Source: Pseudotamlana agarivorans (GTDB lineage: Bacteria > Bacteroidota > Bacteroidia > Flavobacteriales > Flavobacteriaceae). From it: 64,000 nucleotides of DNA. Where the stretch lies: positions 186,001 through 250,000 of the forward strand of contig NZ_JAHKPD010000013.1 in the NCBI RefSeq assembly GCF_018860245.1, read 5' to 3'. The position numbers were made by a program, and so were the translations under genes. This document shows positions 10,212 to 20,594 of the stretch, piece after piece (the first letter of the stretch is position 1; every line of letters begins with the position of its first letter). The notes under the pieces were generated by a model. It saw only the letters and a list, made by a program, of their open reading frames with translations. It was not told the origin of the DNA and searched no databases.

Positions 10212-10220
10212 TGTTTTATG

Positions 10221-10259
10221 ACTAAACACTTTAAATACAGTGTTTTAGTTTTTTTTTTG
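10221..10259 (+). terminator. Rho-independent terminator
   Basis: The stem ACTAAACACT / AGTGTTTTAGT with a short AT-rich loop and a long T-run lies just behind the receptor gene. Confidence 0.8.
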
Positions 10260-10566
10260 TTTGGTAAGCATCCCCTTTTTTAGCATAAGTAAAGGCGGAA
10301 AATGAATTTAATACTTCAGTCCATGTTACCGTTTTTTTTGATTCTATAACTTAGAATGTAATTAAAGATATAACAGGGACTGAATTTATTTATAAACAGC
10401 TGTTTTAAAGCTCGTAATTCAAGTATAAACACGTTCGGGGAGCAATAGTTTTGCAATAGTTACTCCGGATATTGAAGGTAATCATTACCGTTTCCTGTGT
10501 TTCTACAGTGGAAATATATATATCCTAAAAGTGATTGCTTTTCATCTTGCAATCTCGTTTAAAGTG
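10260..10566. other. Convergent intergenic stretch without a clear gene
   Basis: This stretch lies between two convergent genes. It holds a direct repeat GCAATAGTT at 10442 and 10453 (11-bp period) and a 13-bp palindrome GGTAATCATTACC at 10477-10489. A start-less reading frame (NSFAIVTPDIEGNHYRF, about 10441-10491) could be a protein remnant, but I cannot assign it. Confidence 0.3.
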
Positions 10567-11889
10567 TTAATTTCTAATTCGATTTGCTTCTTGAAGTAAC
10601 GTGTTGTAAACCGCTTCTTCTTCCGTAGAAAGATTAGTTAAAAGGTTGTTTGTTTCAAAAGGATCTGCTATTAAATTATAAAACCTTTTAGCGTCATTGT
10701 CTAAACATATGAGTTTATAAATATCGTTTCTAATGGTATACCCAGATTTAGCAGGAACATCATTTAAAACTTCAGAATAATTATAAGTTCTCTTAGTGGT
10801 TGTATCGTCATTAAGCAGACCATAGAAACTTTTGCTATTTTCATAATCGGTTACATTTACTCCAGCTATATTTGCTATGGTCGCAAATAAATCGGTTGAA
10901 GAAATAAGGTTATTATCTCGTACACCAAATCTTGATACCCCTTTTCCAGAAATAATTAGTGGAACGGCTATACCGCCTTGATAAACACTTCCTTTACTGC
11001 GATTGCTTACATAAGGGTTTTGAATAACCTGACCTGCAGTGCCATTATCTCCAATAAAAATAATGATTGTATTCTCTCTTTCATCTTGAGGTATATTATC
11101 TAATAAACGGCCAATTTCATAATCCATGCTTTCTGCCATGGCCATAAAATAAGGTAGAGGGTTAGCATCTATACTGCCTTGGTCTGTAGGTAGGTTGCCT
11201 TGTGAATGCATGTGGTTAGGAGGTAAGTGAAAAGGCGTGTGTGGTACAGTGTATGCCAGCCAACAAAACCAATTCTTATCTTGATTTTTAATCCAATCGA
11301 TAGCTAAATTGGTTGTTTTTGTGGTGATGTATTCTGTTGAGGGATTACTTATTCCATTTTCAACCAAATTCCAACTGTTATAGCTTTTTGTACCCCCAGT
11401 TAATAATCCAGCGAAATAGTCAATACCCATTTCTGTTGGGCGATTGGGCTCTCCATTAGATAAATGCCATTTACCTATAATCGAATGGCTGTAGGTTTTA
11501 CCCAATTGATCATCTAAGTAAGCCTGCAATGTTTTTTCGTTTGCGTTTATTGTCGAAGCATCGGTAGCGTTTAGCACGCCCGTTTTTACACCGTATTTTC
11601 CCGTAAGAATTGATGCTCTAGTAGCAGAACACATAGGGAATGCCCAGCAATTATCGAAGGTTATCCCGTTATTTGATAATTCTTGTAAATGAGGCATATT
11701 AGGTTTTGTCGTACCAACATTATAATTAGGGCTGGCATCTAAACCAAAATCATCAGCAATAATGAGTAATATATTGGGTTTTGAAGTGCTAGCATTAGTG
11801 TCGTCACTCTTATTATGCTCATCTTTAGAACAGGATGTAATCATAATAGCTGTACTAAGTAGGATAAAAAAATATTTAATGTTTTTCAT
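10567..11889 (-). CDS. Sulfatase-like lipoprotein with CSATR site
   Basis: A 440-residue member of the sulfatase/alkaline phosphatase superfamily with a lipoprotein signal (STAIMITSC, Cys20). The metal site IIADDFGLD is followed by C87-S-A-T-R91, where Ala replaces the usual Pro of the C-x-P-x-R formylglycine motif. CxAxR is an accepted variant for Cys-type sulfatases, so activity is likely but not certain. Other family motifs are GKWHLSNGE, IIFIGDNGTAGQ and the KGSVYQGGIAVPLIISG loop. It stands alone on the minus strand, convergent with the receptor gene and apart from the main PUL transcripts. It is shorter than the other sulfatases here and not closely similar to them. Confidence 0.87.
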   Translation of the reverse strand: MKNIKYFFILLSTAIMITSCSKDEHNKSDDTNASTSKPNILLIIADDFGLDASPNYNVGTTKPNMPHLQELSNNGITFDNCWAFPMCSATRASILTGKYGVKTGVLNATDASTINANEKTLQAYLDDQLGKTYSHSIIGKWHLSNGEPNRPTEMGIDYFAGLLTGGTKSYNSWNLVENGISNPSTEYITTKTTNLAIDWIKNQDKNWFCWLAYTVPHTPFHLPPNHMHSQGNLPTDQGSIDANPLPYFMAMAESMDYEIGRLLDNIPQDERENTIIIFIGDNGTAGQVIQNPYVSNRSKGSVYQGGIAVPLIISGKGVSRFGVRDNNLISSTDLFATIANIAGVNVTDYENSKSFYGLLNDDTTTKRTYNYSEVLNDVPAKSGYTIRNDIYKLICLDNDAKRFYNLIADPFETNNLLTNLSTEEEAVYNTLLQEANRIRN

Positions 11890-12170
11890 AATCTATTTTG
11901 TAATGGGCTTTGTTTCTAGAATCGTTTCGCTATGATCTTTGCGGAATGAAATATTATGACTTATTAATAGAAGCACGCGAGCCTACTTCAAGTTGGCCTT
12001 ATTCTTTAGTTTGATGCTTAGACTAGAAAAATGCAAATTGGTTTAATGTTTTTTTTAATATTAGAATGTGTTGGTTTTAGTTTCTGGAAATCAGTGTTTT
12101 GTGAAGTGTTTTTATGTAGATGCTTTTTTATAAAATAAATTGAGTGAATTTAAAATATTTTTCGGATTAT

Positions 12171-12962
12171 TTAATCCATTGAAAAATCTTTCGCTTTAAT
12201 AGAAATGCCGTTCACATATTCGCTTATCATTTGAGCTTTTTCGGCCCATTCGGAACCATTAAAGTTATTAATATCGTCATAGGTCACATTTTCATTGTAG
12301 CATTTTAAGTATTTGCTGGCCAGTGGTAAATAGGACCAATGCCATTTTTCTAAATGATAACCAGTTCGTCCGTTTTCCTTATTAGTATAAACTTGATAAA
12401 ACCCATAGTTATTAGCATTTTTAGTGAGCCAATCGTATGCTTTTTTACCTTTTCCATTTTCAAAATATGAGTTTTTTAATTGAATTAAATCCATATCCGT
12501 TCCCCAATGATGCCTAGACGTAGTTGGCATAGAGCTATATTCTAAAATTTTTTTCACTCTATCTAGAGGTGGTAGGTTTTCATACTTTTTCCATTTTCTT
12601 TCCCAAATAGCTTTTTGCTCGTTAAAATTTCTTGTACCCGAAATAACAACTAAGTTTATGTCTTCCTTTTTTGCTGCATGGTACATTTCCTTAAAGGCTA
12701 GATAAACTTCCTTATTTAGATATATTGTTTTAGAAGAATGGAGGGCATCGATTTTAATAAAAGTGCTATCTTTTTTATAGTCAAACTTGCCTAAAATAAA
12801 ATCTTTATCATAATTATAAGTTGGTTCAACTATAACCTCCTCCTTGGGTACCTCCGCTTTTAGTATGGTGACTTCTTTATGGGGGGCCTTTTTGCAAGAA
12901 CTAGAAAATAGTATTAGCATAAAAATTGCTATTATTTCTAAGGTTTTTATGTGTTGGATCAT
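12171..12962 (-). CDS. M15B (VanY-type) D-alanyl-D-alanine carboxypeptidase-like lipoprotein
   Basis: The frame is open from 13013, but the Met at 12962 gives a proper lipoprotein signal (MIQHIKTLEIIAIF ... SSSC), so I use that start (263 residues). The domain is peptidase M15B. It has VVISGTRNFNEQKAIWERKW, the zinc-site segment SRHHWGTDMDLIQL and the second His motif LEKWHWSYLPLASKYL, all in order. Such enzymes trim peptidoglycan stem peptides in the periplasm. There is no visible link to polysaccharide breakdown. It is flanked by spacers of about 280 and 300 bp and is probably transcribed alone. Confidence 0.85.
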   Translation of the reverse strand: MIQHIKTLEIIAIFMLILFSSSCKKAPHKEVTILKAEVPKEEVIVEPTYNYDKDFILGKFDYKKDSTFIKIDALHSSKTIYLNKEVYLAFKEMYHAAKKEDINLVVISGTRNFNEQKAIWERKWKKYENLPPLDRVKKILEYSSMPTTSRHHWGTDMDLIQLKNSYFENGKGKKAYDWLTKNANNYGFYQVYTNKENGRTGYHLEKWHWSYLPLASKYLKCYNENVTYDDINNFNGSEWAEKAQMISEYVNGISIKAKDFSMD

Positions 12963-13278
12963 GCTATTATTTCTGGGATTTAATTTCAAATAATATGGAT
13001 TATTCTTGTGCATGGCCTTCTATACTTTGATGGTTGCTTGCTTGTTATCCAATGCTATTTTAGTCTAAATATATGGTTTTATATAATGCTCCTTTATTCA
13101 AAAGTAAAAAATGATTTATAGAATGGCTGTTATTTTTAGGAGTTATAAAATTAGGGAAAGAAACACCTCATTTAGCGCTGTATAATTAATAATATTATAA
13201 AAATTTGTTTAATGGCGAGCCGGGGATAAGTTTTACATAAACACGAAATTTTGCATTAATATGCGTTTTATAATTTTT

Positions 13279-15753
13279 TTAATCAACCTCAAAAGTCGAA
13301 AAATTGTAAACGGGAACACCTTCGGTTGTAAGGCCTTCAATTTCTATAGCGTACTTAGTTTTTACTTCACTTGTAAAAAAAGAAACTTCAGCTTTAGAAT
13401 TTTTAGTGATTACTATTTTTGGTTGCCAAAATAAAGTGGTTCTAGTATCTTGTTTTGAAAAGTCATTAAAACTATCTGCATGATTTGGTGAATAAAATTC
13501 TCTAGCAGTATAAAAACCAGGATAGTAAAAATCGATAATGTCTGGTTTACGTTTTACATTTAATAAATTTCCATTACCTAGCTTTGTGTAGATGGCAACA
13601 ACTCCGTTGCCACTATTGCTAACCATCGCGGCCGATGTACCGGTTAAAATATCAATGAACTCAACTTCAGATCCTCTTAAGAAAGTGATGTCACTAACTT
13701 CTACTTCCATACCATCTAATAATATTTTTGGCTGACCACCATTTCTTATGGATATTGAATCATTAAAGGCCCTTACACCAGGTAGCCGATTTAGTAGATT
13801 AAAAATAGTAAAAGCCTCACTATTAAGTACATCATTCATGTCCATACGGTGGGTTGGGGAATTATTATCGGCGCGCTCGTTAAGTGCTTCCTCTCGTTTT
13901 TCGGCTTCAGATCGTTTCTTCGCAATGATGGTAACTTCCTCAAGGCGTTGTGTTTCATTTAAAAACTGAAGGTTATAATTCGATATTTTTTTCGATTGTT
14001 CTACAAAATTTGTGACTATAGAATTATTGAAACTATTTGGCTTTATTATATTACTGCCTGTAACTTGAGGGCTAGGATAAATGGCATTGTTTAAAAAAAT
14101 TTCAACATCTCTATTTTTATTGTAGGGGCTTTTAAATGCTTTTACTCGGGCTTCCACAAGTGTTGAAATGGAATCATAAAAAACAAAGGGCCCAAAATTA
14201 AATTGCCCATTTGCATTAGATTGCGCTGTTTCTTGATGAGGTATAGATCCCATTAAGGTGAGTTTAGTTGCAGCCGAAATACGTTTTCCTTTTTGTTTTA
14301 GGGCAAAAGTTTGTCCAGAAATAATAATGCCATTTTCGATAGCGTAATTTTGTTTAGGTTTGGGCTGATATAAAAGCTCATTCCAAGTAAACCTGCTCCA
14401 ACCATGTGTAAACATGACTAAATCAAGTAAAAACCGCCGCTTTGGGTCATTTTCCTTTTCAAAGAAATAACCAGGGTTTTCTATATGACCCCTTAAATCT
14501 GAATTTAATAATAAATATGTTTTTATATTTTCATTGCTGCTATGCTTGTCAACTAGGTCTAAATCATTGACCGTTAATGATAAATTTCCAGAAACAGGAT
14601 TGCCATTTTTATCTTTTAAATCTAATAAAAGTGTTATTTTTTCTTTTGTATTAGGAGTTTTAGCTGTTGTATCTAAGTTGATATTGATGTTTTTATTTGG
14701 GTTATCAATAAAAACTAGGCGTTCGCACTCCGGTTTACCTTCGTTATTAAACAGTGACACGCTCATAACACCCGAATTTAATTCTGAAGTATTCAATTTT
14801 ATAGCATAAGAATTGGTTGCAGTAGTTTCAAATTTTTGATAAATAATTTTTCCACGTTGGTGAGCAACAAGAAAGGAATGCTTCAGACCAATGTTTTTAT
14901 TAGAGCTTACCTTTATTATAACTTCAGATCCATTGTTTAATAAATTCAAATTAAACCCCAGAGGTAGCGGTTTAGGAAGTTCGTATTTTTCTTCCTTGCC
15001 ATTAATTTGAATACTTGCATAATAGCTGTTGTTTGGTTCGGGAGTGAACATAAATAGTCCCAAACCAAACTCAAAGTTTTTAAAAGTGGTAATGGTATTA
15101 TTCCCTTGGTCTTTTATAACGCCTTCAATTTTTCTGGTTCTATTTTTTTTGTCTTTTATTTTTATTCCAACTTTAGATTGAAGACCATTAACTAAATAGC
15201 CGCCTTCAGGGTAGAACTTAAGATCTGGTCGTTTTGCCATAGATTCCTTTTTAATTGGTGCTGTTTTTGGTATAGAATCTATGGCGGTTTGCTGAGTAAA
15301 TTCTTTTAAACCCCAAATAGGAATTTCTTTTTTAAAGAAAAAATCAGAACTTCTATTACGCATATAGTTTGTGTAGGCTCTTAATATATACGTGCCAGCT
15401 TTCCATTTGTTATTTATTTTAAAATCCCCGGCAGCACTAATATCATTAGTATAGAGTTTTTTTCGAGATACAATGGAGTCTTGGTCGTTCACTAATTCTA
15501 CATAAATCACATTGCTTTTATTAGAAGCTTTATGATTGATCCCATTAACCAAGTATGCCGAATACCAGATGTCCTCACCAATAATATAATAAGGTTTGTC
15601 TGTTTTTACATAAATTTTTTCAGGGTAATCTTTGGAATAGGTCTCTAGTTTTTCAATTACTAATTGACTAAAATTATTTATAATACAAAATGATAAAAGT
15701 GAAATTCCGGCAGCGAAAAGGGCAACTTTTTTAAGCATGTCATAAATGGGCAT
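13279..15753 (-). CDS. MG2-domain protein with C-terminal TonB plug domain
   Basis: An 824-residue protein. After an N-terminal hydrophobic segment (VALFAAGISLLSFCIINNF) comes an alpha-2-macroglobulin MG2-like domain (about residues 40-150: YVKTDKPYYIIGEDIWYSAYL, KAGTYILRAYTNYMRN). Further beta-sandwich domains follow, then a TonB-receptor plug-like domain (about 620-720: NLLNRLPGVRAFNDSISIRNG, ILLDGMEVE, EFIDILTGTSAAMVSNSGNGVVAIYTK). There is no beta-barrel after it. This architecture is widespread in Bacteroidota but its function is not established. It is transcribed divergently from the hybrid regulator, with 209 bp between the two start codons, but nothing else ties it to the PUL. Confidence 0.75.
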   Translation of the reverse strand: MPIYDMLKKVALFAAGISLLSFCIINNFSQLVIEKLETYSKDYPEKIYVKTDKPYYIIGEDIWYSAYLVNGINHKASNKSNVIYVELVNDQDSIVSRKKLYTNDISAAGDFKINNKWKAGTYILRAYTNYMRNRSSDFFFKKEIPIWGLKEFTQQTAIDSIPKTAPIKKESMAKRPDLKFYPEGGYLVNGLQSKVGIKIKDKKNRTRKIEGVIKDQGNNTITTFKNFEFGLGLFMFTPEPNNSYYASIQINGKEEKYELPKPLPLGFNLNLLNNGSEVIIKVSSNKNIGLKHSFLVAHQRGKIIYQKFETTATNSYAIKLNTSELNSGVMSVSLFNNEGKPECERLVFIDNPNKNININLDTTAKTPNTKEKITLLLDLKDKNGNPVSGNLSLTVNDLDLVDKHSSNENIKTYLLLNSDLRGHIENPGYFFEKENDPKRRFLLDLVMFTHGWSRFTWNELLYQPKPKQNYAIENGIIISGQTFALKQKGKRISAATKLTLMGSIPHQETAQSNANGQFNFGPFVFYDSISTLVEARVKAFKSPYNKNRDVEIFLNNAIYPSPQVTGSNIIKPNSFNNSIVTNFVEQSKKISNYNLQFLNETQRLEEVTIIAKKRSEAEKREEALNERADNNSPTHRMDMNDVLNSEAFTIFNLLNRLPGVRAFNDSISIRNGGQPKILLDGMEVEVSDITFLRGSEVEFIDILTGTSAAMVSNSGNGVVAIYTKLGNGNLLNVKRKPDIIDFYYPGFYTAREFYSPNHADSFNDFSKQDTRTTLFWQPKIVITKNSKAEVSFFTSEVKTKYAIEIEGLTTEGVPVYNFSTFEVD

Positions 15754-15802
15754 TTGGAAAAATTAGAATTATAATAGGAGTTAGAACAAAATGTACGTAA
15801 AC

Positions 15803-15830
15803 TTGGACAAGTTAAATTAAAATAGGTTTG
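15803..15830 (+). promoter_or_regulatory. Bacteroidota-type promoter of the hybrid regulator gene
   Basis: A perfect -7 box TAGGTTTG (15823-15830, consensus TAnnTTTG) has a TTG at 15803-15805, 17 nt upstream, fitting the -33 element. No copy of the shared PUL element is seen here, which fits a constitutively made sensor. Confidence 0.55.
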
Positions 15831-15962
15831 GAATATATATATCATGTTTTTTTGAATGAAATGAGTTAATAATGATTGATTTCAGTTGGATCAATTAAAC
15901 CTGAAAAATAGTATGTTTGTTTATGTCGTGTTATTTTTAAGATTTAGCATTTGTTTTTGAAT

Positions 15963-18900
15963 ATGAAAGAATTCCATTTAAATTATATGATAAACCCCAA
16001 GAAAATATTTTTTACTACTTTTTTACTTTTAAGTACGCTTGTTTTTGCTCAAAAAATCGAATATTTTTCCAATAAGGAGGGGTTTAATCAAAATACAATT
16101 AATGCCATTGAAGGTGACCGTTATGGTTTTATTTGGTTTGGAACACCTAATGGCTTATTTAAATATGACGGTTACGCCTTTAAACCTTTTACAGTACATG
16201 CTAACACAAATGGTCGTCTAATTAGTAATAAAATTTCCTCTCTATTTAATGACTCGAATGGTATATTATGGATAGGCACTAATAAAGGACTAAATGTGTA
16301 TATACCCTGGTTGGAAAAATTTCTAAAAGTTCCTTTAGATATTAAAACTAAAATAACGAGTATATATGAAGGGCCTAATAATAACATATGGTTTTCTGGA
16401 AATCATGAATTATATTGTTGCAGGCTAGATGTTGAAAGAGAAGCGTTTATTGTATCGGAAAATTATCTAAAATCAGATTTTTATAATGAAACTATCAATC
16501 AATTTTATGTAAAAGAAAATGGATCCATCCTTATGTCTACTACAAAAGGGTTGAAAATGGTTACTTTCAAAGAAGAAGAAAGTAAAAATAGTTGTCCGCT
16601 TTTAAAAACAATAATTCAATATCCAGAGTTCGATAATCAATATGTTTCAAGTATACTTAAGGTGAACAACGTGTATTGGCTGGGCACAAAAACAGGTTTG
16701 GTTAAGGCTACGTTTGAAGGGACTCAGCTGCATGTTTTAGGAGCGCACGATAAAGATAAAGTTTTACCCAACCGAGCAATTACAGAACTATACAAGGATA
16801 AATTTGGAGATTTATGGGTTGGTACACAAAATAATGGTGTTTTTAAATATAATTCTAACGATGGCTCTTTTTTAAACTACAATTATAATAGGAAAAATAT
16901 TCAAGGATTAAGTAGTAATTATGTCAAATCATTATATCTAGATGAATATGATGTTTTATGGATAGGAACTGCTCAGGGAGGTATTAATAAAATGGATTAT
17001 AATCAAAAAAAATTCATTAATTATTCACATAACCCATACGAGTCAAATTCGCTCCCTGATAACTTAATCACTTCAATATTAGAAGATAAATCAGGCTATT
17101 TATGGGTTACTGGGTACAATGAGAGATTAAGTAAGAGTACTCAAAAAGTGAGCGAAACAACTGTTTCAAACCTTAAGTTTGAAAATTTGTCACATAAAAT
17201 TCCCTTGCCAGAAAATGAAATCATAAGGTGTATTTATGAAGATAAAAAGGGGTTTATTTGGATAGGAGGTTACTCTTCAACGATAGTTTATAACCCTTCA
17301 GATAAGAGTTTTGCTAAAGTGAATTTTGAATATAATGGAGAAGTGCTTTCCAATAGGACTATTCGTGATTTTTATCAGCTTGATGATAATACAATGATGT
17401 TAATTGGCGGTGAGGTCATTGTTTTAGAAAATCCTTGGCAAAATTTTAGCGACAAGATCGTAAAGGTTAACGTTAAACAAACTGTTAAACTAAATACGTT
17501 TCAAATTTTCACTGTGTTTCGTGATCATTTAAAATCCCTATGGTTTGGTACAACAAAAGGGCTTTTTAAAGGTAAGTTTGACGGAGATAAAGTGGAAATT
17601 CAAAATCAATATACAGACGATGAAAACGATAAAATACATTTGAATAGTACGAATGTATTGTCCATTAACCAAGATGCCAATGGGGTATTGTGGATAGGAA
17701 CTTATGGTGCTGGGTTAAATAAAATTACACTAGATGCAAAAGGAATGCCTATTAATGTGGACTATTCTGTAAACAACAAACTCTTAGCTGATGAAGCCAT
17801 TTACAGTATCCTAGAGCAAGATAAAAACCTTTGGTTTAGTACAGATTCAGGACTAATGAAGCTAAATCATGGCAGTAATAAAGTGCACGTGTTTGATGTT
17901 CGTGATGGGTTGAATCATAATAATTTTAGACTAGGCGCATATTTTAAAGGCAAAAGCGGTTTTTTTTATTACGGAGGACTTAATGGTTTAACAGTATTTA
18001 AACCATCTACAATTCAGTTAAATAAGAAACCACCTAAAGTTTTAATTACAGATTTATTAATTAATAATAAGTCGGTGAAAATAAAGGAAGAGTTAAATGG
18101 AGAAGTGGTTTTGGAGAAATCAATTTCTGAAACCAAAGAAATCAAGTTAAGTAAAAACCATAATAATTTAACTTTTAATTTGGCTGTAGAACACACCGCA
18201 ACACCTTCCAAAAATAAATTGGCATATAAATTAGAAGGATTTAATGATTTATGGCTGGAAAGAAATATGGGTAAAGCATTTGTAACCTATACAAATTTAT
18301 CGCCGGGAGATTATGTCTTTAAAGTTAAAGCAGCCAATGGAGACGGAATTTGGAGTAGTGAAACAAAGGCCTTAAAGCTTATTGTTTTACCACCTTGGTA
18401 TAAAACATGGTGGAGTTATCTTCTTTTTACGGCATTAGTAGCTTCTGTTCTTATTGGTGTTATTGTTTATTTTGTAAAGTTAGAATTATTAAAACAACGT
18501 TTAAATTATGAGAAGATAGATAAAGAAAGGATGGAAACCGTTAACGATGGAAAGTTTAAATACTTTACTAATTTATCTCATGAATTTAGAACACCACTAA
18601 CTTTAATCGTAGCTCCCCTGGAGCGCCTTATTGAACAAAACAAAGATGCTTCCAGCGCTAAGTATTTTGAAATCATGAAGAAAAACACCAACCGTTTGTT
18701 AAGTCTGGTTGATCAGTTAATTACGTTTCGTCAGGCCGAAAATGGGGTTGTAAAATTAAAATTATCTAAGACGACTTTAGAAGCATTTATGGATCCTATT
18801 AAAGAAGCATTTGAAACTTATGCCATAGAAAAGGATATAAATTTTGTAGCAAAAATAGAAAGTAATGCTAGTGAGGAAGTCATTGTCGATATTGAGAAAA

Positions 18901-20114
18901 AAGAACGAATCATTTTTAATTTACTTTCAAATTCGTTTAAAAACACCCCCGAAGATGGGACGATAAGTGTTGAATTAAAAACAGTGCTTGTTAATGAGAA
19001 AAAATGGATGAGTATTAATGTTATTGATAATGGAAAAGGTATTGCTCCTGAAAAATTGGATAATATTTTTGAAAGGTTTTATCAATTAGGAAATGAAAAC
19101 AATAAAGTTAGTGGAGGCGGTATTGGATTGGCTTTTTGCAAAACTTTAGTTGATTTGTTAGAGGGGACTATTCATGTTAAGAGTACGCCAAATGTGGAAA
19201 CCTGTTTTTCAGTATTGATTCCTTTAACGGATTCAAAAGATTTGGATCCAGAAATATTAATTGATAACGCCCAATCATTTGTAAAAGATTTTTTACCTGT
19301 TATTTCTGAAAGTAATAATGTTAAAAAGAATAATGTCGCTATAAAGGATGCAGACAAACGTACTATTTTGGTAGTAGAAAATGAAACTGATGTTCAAACG
19401 TTTTTAACGGTTTCGCTTTCAGATACCTATAATATTATTTTGGCGAATAATGGGGTAGAGGGTTTAGAGCTATTAAAGAAGTCTGAACCAGATTTAATTA
19501 TTAGTGATGTGATGATGCCTGAAATGGATGGCTTTGAGTTTTGTGAAAGAGTAAAATCTGATACAGAAATTTGTCAAATACCTGTACTTATGTTAACGGC
19601 ATTGGGTAATGATCAAGATCTAATTAAAGGACTTGAATTTGGAGCAGATGCCTACATTAGTAAGCCATTTACATTGAAGCATTTAGAGTTACGTATAGAA
19701 AAACTTATATCTAATAGCATTAAGTTAAAATCATATTTTGAAAAAAACAGCTCGGTTCCTGATAAGAATAATGATATTGAGATTTCAAGTAGAGATCGAT
19801 TGTTTTTGGATCAAATTACTAGTAAAATTGAAAAAAATATTTCCGATTCTAAGTTTGGTGTCGAAGATTTAGCAAATCAAATAGGTTTAAGTACGTCTCA
19901 GTTTTATAGAAGACTAAAACAACTTACCGGACAAGCTCCTAATGCTTATTTAAGAAATTACCGTTTACAACGAGCGGCAGAATTGCTACAAAATGGTAAA
20001 GGGATGAATGTTAGTCAGGTAATGTATAGCGTTGGGATCGAGTCGAATTCCTACTTTTCATCAGCATTTAAAAAAACACACGGCATGTTGCCTTCAGAGT
20101 TTATGAAGCAATAA
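15963..20114 (+). CDS. Hybrid two-component system regulator (HTCS: propeller sensor, kinase, receiver, AraC HTH)
   Basis: This is a single-protein sensor and transcription regulator of PULs (1383 residues from the ATG at 15963; an earlier TTG at 15951 and a later ATG at 15987 are possible starts). In order it has a signal peptide (FFTTFLLLSTLVFAQ), a periplasmic two-component propeller (repeats such as DRYGFIWFGTPNGLFKYDG and SNGILWIGTNKGLNVY, about 30-700), a Y_Y_Y domain (about 730-800), a TM segment (about 816-840), HisKA with H873 in NLSHEFRTPL, an ATPase with DNGKGIAPEKL and GGGIGLAFCK, a receiver with D1182 in DVMMPEMDG, and a C-terminal AraC HTH. The receiver acidic pair is Glu-Asn rather than the usual Asp/Glu-Asp (ILVVENETD). 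It lies just upstream of susC/susD and is the obvious candidate regulator of the locus. Such proteins sense an oligosaccharide in the periplasm. Confidence 0.95.
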   Translation: MKEFHLNYMINPKKIFFTTFLLLSTLVFAQKIEYFSNKEGFNQNTINAIEGDRYGFIWFGTPNGLFKYDGYAFKPFTVHANTNGRLISNKISSLFNDSNGILWIGTNKGLNVYIPWLEKFLKVPLDIKTKITSIYEGPNNNIWFSGNHELYCCRLDVEREAFIVSENYLKSDFYNETINQFYVKENGSILMSTTKGLKMVTFKEEESKNSCPLLKTIIQYPEFDNQYVSSILKVNNVYWLGTKTGLVKATFEGTQLHVLGAHDKDKVLPNRAITELYKDKFGDLWVGTQNNGVFKYNSNDGSFLNYNYNRKNIQGLSSNYVKSLYLDEYDVLWIGTAQGGINKMDYNQKKFINYSHNPYESNSLPDNLITSILEDKSGYLWVTGYNERLSKSTQKVSETTVSNLKFENLSHKIPLPENEIIRCIYEDKKGFIWIGGYSSTIVYNPSDKSFAKVNFEYNGEVLSNRTIRDFYQLDDNTMMLIGGEVIVLENPWQNFSDKIVKVNVKQTVKLNTFQIFTVFRDHLKSLWFGTTKGLFKGKFDGDKVEIQNQYTDDENDKIHLNSTNVLSINQDANGVLWIGTYGAGLNKITLDAKGMPINVDYSVNNKLLADEAIYSILEQDKNLWFSTDSGLMKLNHGSNKVHVFDVRDGLNHNNFRLGAYFKGKSGFFYYGGLNGLTVFKPSTIQLNKKPPKVLITDLLINNKSVKIKEELNGEVVLEKSISETKEIKLSKNHNNLTFNLAVEHTATPSKNKLAYKLEGFNDLWLERNMGKAFVTYTNLSPGDYVFKVKAANGDGIWSSETKALKLIVLPPWYKTWWSYLLFTALVASVLIGVIVYFVKLELLKQRLNYEKIDKERMETVNDGKFKYFTNLSHEFRTPLTLIVAPLERLIEQNKDASSAKYFEIMKKNTNRLLSLVDQLITFRQAENGVVKLKLSKTTLEAFMDPIKEAFETYAIEKDINFVAKIESNASEEVIVDIEKKERIIFNLLSNSFKNTPEDGTISVELKTVLVNEKKWMSINVIDNGKGIAPEKLDNIFERFYQLGNENNKVSGGGIGLAFCKTLVDLLEGTIHVKSTPNVETCFSVLIPLTDSKDLDPEILIDNAQSFVKDFLPVISESNNVKKNNVAIKDADKRTILVVENETDVQTFLTVSLSDTYNIILANNGVEGLELLKKSEPDLIISDVMMPEMDGFEFCERVKSDTEICQIPVLMLTALGNDQDLIKGLEFGADAYISKPFTLKHLELRIEKLISNSIKLKSYFEKNSSVPDKNNDIEISSRDRLFLDQITSKIEKNISDSKFGVEDLANQIGLSTSQFYRRLKQLTGQAPNAYLRNYRLQRAAELLQNGKGMNVSQVMYSVGIESNSYFSSAFKKTHGMLPSEFMKQ

Positions 20115-20162
20115 TTAACCTCATTGAGTTTGGCTGTTACGACCGCCTTAACGTTTAAATAT

Positions 20163-20198
20163 AAAAGGGTTTGACACTTTGTCGAGCCCTTTTTTTTT
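20163..20198 (+). terminator. Rho-independent terminator
   Basis: An interrupted stem AAAGGG..TTGAC / GTCGA.GCCCTTT followed by a run of T. It ends the regulator transcript. Confidence 0.75.
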
Positions 20199-20594
20199 GT
20201 CCTTTATCAAATGGCAAGACAGGTAATACCAATTTAATTTCACGATTTACTTACACGTTATAATTGATTTAATACCTGAGTTGACCAATTACGTAATGAT
20301 AATTTTTAGAATCTTCTTTTTAGTGAAAATACAGCATGACATTGATTGTGTGTGGCTTATAGGTTTTTGAAGAAAAAAAATTAAAAAAAAAAGTAGTTTA
20401 AATCCAATTATACATAAGACTCAAATAATTAATCATGGTTTCAATAGCCTTCTTAAGATTGTTTGAATAATAAATAGGGCTTTATTGTTGATAAACAGGT
20501 TTTTAGATTATGCGTTTTGATAAAAAAAATATAAATACACATTTTTAAATATCTTATAATCAACATGTTACCCTGTCTTTAATCATGTGCGTGG

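Noticed and set aside
10442-10489. Direct repeat GCAATAGTT and palindrome GGTAATCATTACC as an operator
   Set aside because: They lie between the 3' ends of two convergent genes, so a promoter function is unlikely.
10429-10530. Protein-like frame NSFAIVTPDIEGNHYRF between convergent genes
   Set aside because: It has no start, runs into the antisense of the sulfatase gene, and I could not tie it to a family; it is noted only in the spacer entry.
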